From NCBI GenBank assembly GCA_030016385.1, contig JASEJN010000029.1, forward strand, positions 1 through 38,911: DNA of 38,911 nt, in the 5' to 3' direction. The stretch is from Clostridiales bacterium. GTDB lineage: Bacteria; Bacillota; Clostridia; Clostridiales; Oxobacteraceae. A model generated the notes under the pieces. That model was not told the DNA's origin. It made no database searches and saw nothing but the letters and a program-made list of their open reading frames with translations. Below are positions 35,787-38,911 of this stretch, piece by piece (position 1 is the first letter of the stretch; every line of letters begins with the position of its first letter). The position numbers and the translations under genes are program-made.

Positions 35787-37013
35787 TTAAGCGCCAAAAT
35801 ACTTAGGATTGTCGAATACCTTTATGTTTATGACAAGCCCCAGCAGGAATTTTGTAACTGTGATTGCCGTAAACATGCTCGCCACGACACCTGTTATCAA
35901 AGTTACCGCGAATCCCTTGACAGGTCCAGAACCTAATATTGCAAGGACAATCCCTGCGATAATCGTTGTAACATTGGAATCTATTATCGATGTCATCGCC
36001 CTGTGAAATCCTGCATTAAGCGCAGCATGAAGGGTCTTCCCTGTCTTCAGCTCTTTCCTTATCCTTTCAAATATAAGTACATTTGCATCGACGGCCATAC
36101 CTATGGTAAGAAGGAAACCTGATATTCCAGGGAGCGTCAAAGTTACATTGAATACTACAAATATAAGCAGATCAAGGAGTATGAAAACCACCAGCGCCAT
36201 ATCCGCTACAAAGCCTGGCAGCCTGTAGTACAAAAGCATGAACAAAAGAACAAGAGATATACCTACGGCACCTGCCGTAATACTTCTTGATAGCGCATCA
36301 GCCCCAAGTGAAGGGCCTATCGTCCTCACATTTTCAGCCTTTAATGTTACGGGAAGCGCCCCGGATTTGATAAGCGAAGCAACCCTTGTGGCTTCTTCGT
36401 TGGACTTCATGTTCGTTATTACTGCATTTCCGTCCGTTATGTGCGCCTGGACAGTAGCACTCTGCACCAGGTCTTCATCAAGATAAATGGAAATTTCCTG
36501 GTTCATGAACTTCTCTGTGGCATCCGCAAATTTGGTCTTGCCGCTGTCGTTAAGTTGGAGAGCAACCTGTGGTTGGTTATTCTCATCAAAAGATACAAAT
36601 GAATTCTTAACATCTTTCCCTGTCAGTATTTCCGACTTGTCAGGGCCTACAAACCTCAAATTTCCCGTCTTGCCTATAAGTTCGAGAGCTTTCTGCGGAT
36701 CGGATATCCCGGGTATTTCTATCCTGATCCTTCTCGTCCCCTCTTTAACTATCGTAGGGTCTACAACTCCAAACTTATCGACACGCTCTTTTATTTGCTG
36801 AATTGTCGCATCCACAGTATCGGACTGTATATTTTTATCCTGTATTTCCTCGACAACATATACGCCGCCTTTTAAGTCAAGGCCTTGCTTTATCAATTTT
36901 CCCATGGGAAGTATCCTGAATGTGCCAAAATCCAGCCCGAAAGCCGCCAGATAAGCTAAAAAGATTATCAAAGCCAGTAATAAGGTAAAAATAAAAGGAC
37001 TTTTTTCTTTCAT
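35787..37013 (-). CDS. secD: Protein translocase subunit SecD
   Basis: Partner of SecF. 408 residues with one N-terminal membrane segment, a large extracytoplasmic domain starting QGLDLKGGVYVVEE, and five further membrane segments including MAVDANVLIFERIREE-type sequence (here MAVDANVLIFERIRKELK). I chose the ATG at 37013 because AAGGGGG lies eight bases before it; a TTG at 37040 would add nine residues without a site. A near-consensus promoter precedes it. Confidence 0.94.
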   Translation of the reverse strand: MKEKSPFIFTLLLALIIFLAYLAAFGLDFGTFRILPMGKLIKQGLDLKGGVYVVEEIQDKNIQSDTVDATIQQIKERVDKFGVVDPTIVKEGTRRIRIEIPGISDPQKALELIGKTGNLRFVGPDKSEILTGKDVKNSFVSFDENNQPQVALQLNDSGKTKFADATEKFMNQEISIYLDEDLVQSATVQAHITDGNAVITNMKSNEEATRVASLIKSGALPVTLKAENVRTIGPSLGADALSRSITAGAVGISLVLLFMLLYYRLPGFVADMALVVFILLDLLIFVVFNVTLTLPGISGFLLTIGMAVDANVLIFERIRKELKTGKTLHAALNAGFHRAMTSIIDSNVTTIIAGIVLAILGSGPVKGFAVTLITGVVASMFTAITVTKFLLGLVINIKVFDNPKYFGA

Positions 37014-37051
37014 TGGTTTTTCCCCCTTGCTTTTTTTCAATCATAATTTTT

Positions 37052-37080
37052 ATTATATTATACATAAAAAATATAGTCAA
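37052..37080 (-). promoter_or_regulatory. Promoter of secD-secF
   Basis: Minus strand TTGACT (37075-37080), 17 bases, TATAAT (37052-37057): eleven of twelve consensus positions. Confidence 0.75.
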
Positions 37081-37115
37081 TACAGTGGAAAAGCAACAAT
37101 ATGGCGTGTTTTACC

Positions 37116-38480
37116 TCAAACGAGTTCCTGCTGAGCCGCTTTTATCATAAGCGCACATTCGATCCTCTTTTTCTGGAGTTCACATCCTATCGCATAGGGC
37201 TCTAAAATATTGCCGTTAAAATTATAATTGTTAGCCTGGCATCCCCCGCTGCAATAAAACTTTGCCCAGCAATCCATGCATTTCGGTTTATTGTAAATAT
37301 GCCCCTTTTTAAATTCCACACCTATATTTTTATTTTTGATGCCATCAAACACAGTACCCATCTTATATTTCTCGTTTCCTACAAATTGGTGGCAAGGATA
37401 GATATCACCATTTGGAGTTACCGCGATATACTCAAAACCCGCGCCGCATCCGGAAACCCTTTTATAAATGCATGGCCCTCCGTTTATGTCTATCGCAAAA
37501 TGGTAAAATTTAAAACCGTTTCCTTCTTTATTCCTGCGAAGGATTTCATTTGCTATTTTCTCGTATTGCTTGAATATTATGCCCAAGTTTTCCCTTTTTA
37601 ACGAAAGTGGATCATCGTCAGGAAGCACTACAGGCTCGATGGATATTTCCTTGAATCCAGAATTTGCAAGCTCCATTACGTCATTGTAAAAGTCCAGATT
37701 CTGCGAAGTAAATGTTCCCCTTACATAATACTGCTTGCCCTTGCTCCTCCTGCTTACCATTTTTTTGATTTTCGGAAGGATATCATCGTAAGTTCCGCTT
37801 CCATCAACCCTTACTCTCACGGCATCGTTGATATTTTTTCTGCCGTCAATGCTCAATACGATATTTACCATATTTTTATCAAGAAAATCGATGATTTCAT
37901 CATTTAAAAGCGTTGCATTTGTAGTGATCGTGAAACGTATGGATTTATTGAATTTTTTCTCCAGCGATTTTCCATATGAAACCACGGACTTTACTACGTT
38001 GAAATTCATAAGCGGTTCGCCGCCAAAAAGATCTATCTCCAGGTTTTTTCTGGGGCCTGAATTCTTAATTATGAAATCTATGGCTGCTTTCCCCACACTT
38101 TCAGGCATAAGCTCCCTTTTGCCCCTGTAATCGCCTTTTGACGCAAAGCAATACTTGCACCTTAAGTTGCAGTCGTGGGATATATTGAGGCACATCGCTT
38201 TTATATAAGATTGCTGATTGTTTTTTAAGACTATATCTTTATACTTATCTTCAGTATATAAAAGCCCGTCATTTTCAAGTTCCTTTAATTCTGAACAGGC
38301 ATCGATAATATCATTTTTATCATATTCCTTCGATAATGCCTTTACAATGTCATAAACGGGCATCTTTTTATAATAATCCAGTATTCTATATGTTAATCCA
38401 TCCACGATATGAAAAGCGCCGCTGTTTGCATCAAGCACCATTTTCATACCGTTCATCTCAAATTTATGTACAATCGCCAA
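37116..38480 (-). CDS. scfB: Radical SAM maturase of the SCIFF peptide
   Basis: Enzyme that installs thioether cross-links between Cys and other residues in the SCIFF peptide. 454 residues: an N-terminal leader-recognition domain (RRE/PqqD-like, about 1-85), a radical SAM core with C104, C108 and C111 (CNLRCKYC), the GGEP motif in LFGGEPLMNF, and a C-terminal SPASM domain with many Cys (GCGAGFE, IYPCHQF, CMDCWAKFYCSGGC) for auxiliary 4Fe-4S clusters. The start is TTG at 38480, eight bases after GGGGGG. It follows the peptide gene across a large hairpin, and is specific to Clostridia. Confidence 0.95.
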   Translation of the reverse strand: MAIVHKFEMNGMKMVLDANSGAFHIVDGLTYRILDYYKKMPVYDIVKALSKEYDKNDIIDACSELKELENDGLLYTEDKYKDIVLKNNQQSYIKAMCLNISHDCNLRCKYCFASKGDYRGKRELMPESVGKAAIDFIIKNSGPRKNLEIDLFGGEPLMNFNVVKSVVSYGKSLEKKFNKSIRFTITTNATLLNDEIIDFLDKNMVNIVLSIDGRKNINDAVRVRVDGSGTYDDILPKIKKMVSRRSKGKQYYVRGTFTSQNLDFYNDVMELANSGFKEISIEPVVLPDDDPLSLKRENLGIIFKQYEKIANEILRRNKEGNGFKFYHFAIDINGGPCIYKRVSGCGAGFEYIAVTPNGDIYPCHQFVGNEKYKMGTVFDGIKNKNIGVEFKKGHIYNKPKCMDCWAKFYCSGGCQANNYNFNGNILEPYAIGCELQKKRIECALMIKAAQQELV

Positions 38481-38542
38481 TTTAAAAGCCCCCCATGGAA
38501 TCTAAATAATCGTCATCTTTGGAAATTTTAAAGCAAATAATA

Positions 38543-38608
38543 AAGGATGCATCCTTGAATTGCTGCTCTAAATGGTCCTGGCAGCAATTTTCGATGGGAT
38601 GCACCCTT
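38543..38608 (-). terminator. Long hairpin between the SCIFF peptide and its maturase (likely attenuator)
   Basis: Two nested stems: AAGGGTGCATCC pairs with GGATGCATCCTT (38597-38608 with 38543-38554), and AATTGCTGC with GCAGCAATT inside. The trailing bases are TATTATT, so termination should be partial. It would make more peptide than maturase from one transcript. Confidence 0.6.
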
Positions 38609-38617
38609 TTAAAATGC

Positions 38618-38758
38618 TTACTGCCTCTCGCAGGCAAGATTTGCAACTGTGCAAGATGTTTTGCATGCCGACTGGCATGAATTTGCGCATTCCTTGCATC
38701 CGGGCTTTTTCAAACTCTCTTTGAAAGTGCCTGCATTTACTGTTTTAATATGTTTCAT
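38618..38758 (-). CDS. scfA: SCIFF peptide (six cysteines in forty-five residues)
   Basis: Ribosomally made peptide of 46 residues modified by ScfB. MKHIKTVNAGTFKESLKKPG forms the leader; six cysteines follow at 21, 24, 28, 32, 36 and 43, the defining pattern. AAGGAGG is six to eight bases before the ATG at 38758; a longer reading from 38824 is not supported. Its biological role is unknown. The maturase gene lies downstream; a promoter is at 38792-38819. Confidence 0.95.
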   Translation of the reverse strand: MKHIKTVNAGTFKESLKKPGCKECANSCQSACKTSCTVANLACERQ

Positions 38759-38791
38759 TATGTTACCTCCTTTGATATTGCATCCTGTTAA

Positions 38792-38819
38792 ATTATAGCA
38801 TAGTTGCGCCATCAGTAAA
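38792..38819 (-). promoter_or_regulatory. Promoter of scfA
   Basis: Minus strand TTTACT (38814-38819), 16 bases, TATAAT (38792-38797). The -10 is perfect and the -35 matches four of six. Confidence 0.55.
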
Positions 38820-38837
38820 AGCATGAATTGATATATA

Positions 38838-38911
38838 CCTCGATTCGCAATATGAACTTATGTCATTTTGAACACTCATTCGCCAGATTCAAGTTTTGTA
38901 AGTTCTAAGGC
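38838..38911 (+). repeat. Interspersed repeat, copy C, cut by the window edge
   Basis: Starts CTCGATTCGCAATATGAAC, includes the identical core CTCATTCGCCAGATTCAAG at 38875-38893, and runs to the last base of the window. Its sequence is very close to copy A (differing at a few positions). It lies upstream of the scfA promoter. Confidence 0.75.

Noticed and set aside
1..38911. CRISPR arrays, tRNA or rRNA genes, insertion-sequence transposases, prophage genes
   Set aside because: I looked for regular direct repeats, cloverleaf sequences and transposase or integrase motifs and found none; the interspersed repeats are not evenly spaced and carry no gene.

Overview
The window is AT-rich chromosomal DNA from a Gram-positive, low-GC, anaerobic-type Firmicute, most likely a member of the Clostridia. 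The signs are: a SCIFF peptide with its radical SAM maturase, separate secD and secF genes, two T-box leaders, RNase J, IreB, bifunctional Rel, strong AGGAGG-type ribosome sites, several TTG/GTG starts and many ferredoxin-type or cysteine-rich proteins. I cannot name the species from sequence alone.

Layout. (1) 1-4370, plus strand: a carbohydrate-type ABC importer operon (two permeases and a lipoprotein) behind a clear promoter with a perfect palindrome at the start site; it ends at a strong hairpin. (2) 4463-7290, minus strand: Fur-family regulator, RNase J and a QueT-family transporter. (3) 7536-16649, minus strand: the housekeeping block PRC-barrel protein, AI-2E family protein, T-box, alaS, ireB, then two insertions relative to the Bacillus order (a large membrane protein with a degenerate alkaline-phosphatase-like domain, and an aldo/keto reductase with a ferredoxin tail), ruvX and a DUF1292 gene. 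(4) 16772-18070, plus strand: an O-antigen-ligase-like membrane protein. (5) 18091-24228, minus strand: a sulfur and Fe-S block (tcdA, a CsoR/CstR-like repressor, glyA, a hypothetical protein, iscR, iscS, iscU, mnmA). (6) 24268-28000: 6S RNA, aspS, hisS and their T-box. (7) 28087-34619: recJ, apt, rel, dtd, an MBL-fold hydrolase and a 59-residue helix-turn-helix protein. (8) 34884-38758: secD-secF and the SCIFF system. Only the ABC operon and the O-antigen-ligase gene lie on the plus strand.

How the genes work together. The minus-strand block is a translation, tRNA-modification and stress core: AlaRS, HisRS and AspRS are controlled by tRNA charging through T-boxes; Rel, Apt and RecJ handle (p)ppGpp, purine salvage and DNA repair; IscS supplies sulfur to IscU (Fe-S clusters) and MnmA (tRNA 2-thiouridine); TcdA and Dtd act on tRNA; 6S RNA tunes RNA polymerase. 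Its order closely resembles the Bacillus subtilis secDF-recJ-apt-relA-dtd / hisS-aspS-tcdA / cymR-iscS-mnmA / alaS-yrzL-yrrK-yrzB region, from which it differs by specific insertions.

The most interesting non-genic signal is a family of roughly 80-bp interspersed repeats in intergenic gaps, including both ends of the window. Also worth attention are the degenerate phosphatase-like membrane protein next to ireB, the GACAC (Asp/His overlapping) specifier in the hisS-aspS T-box, and several very small genes.
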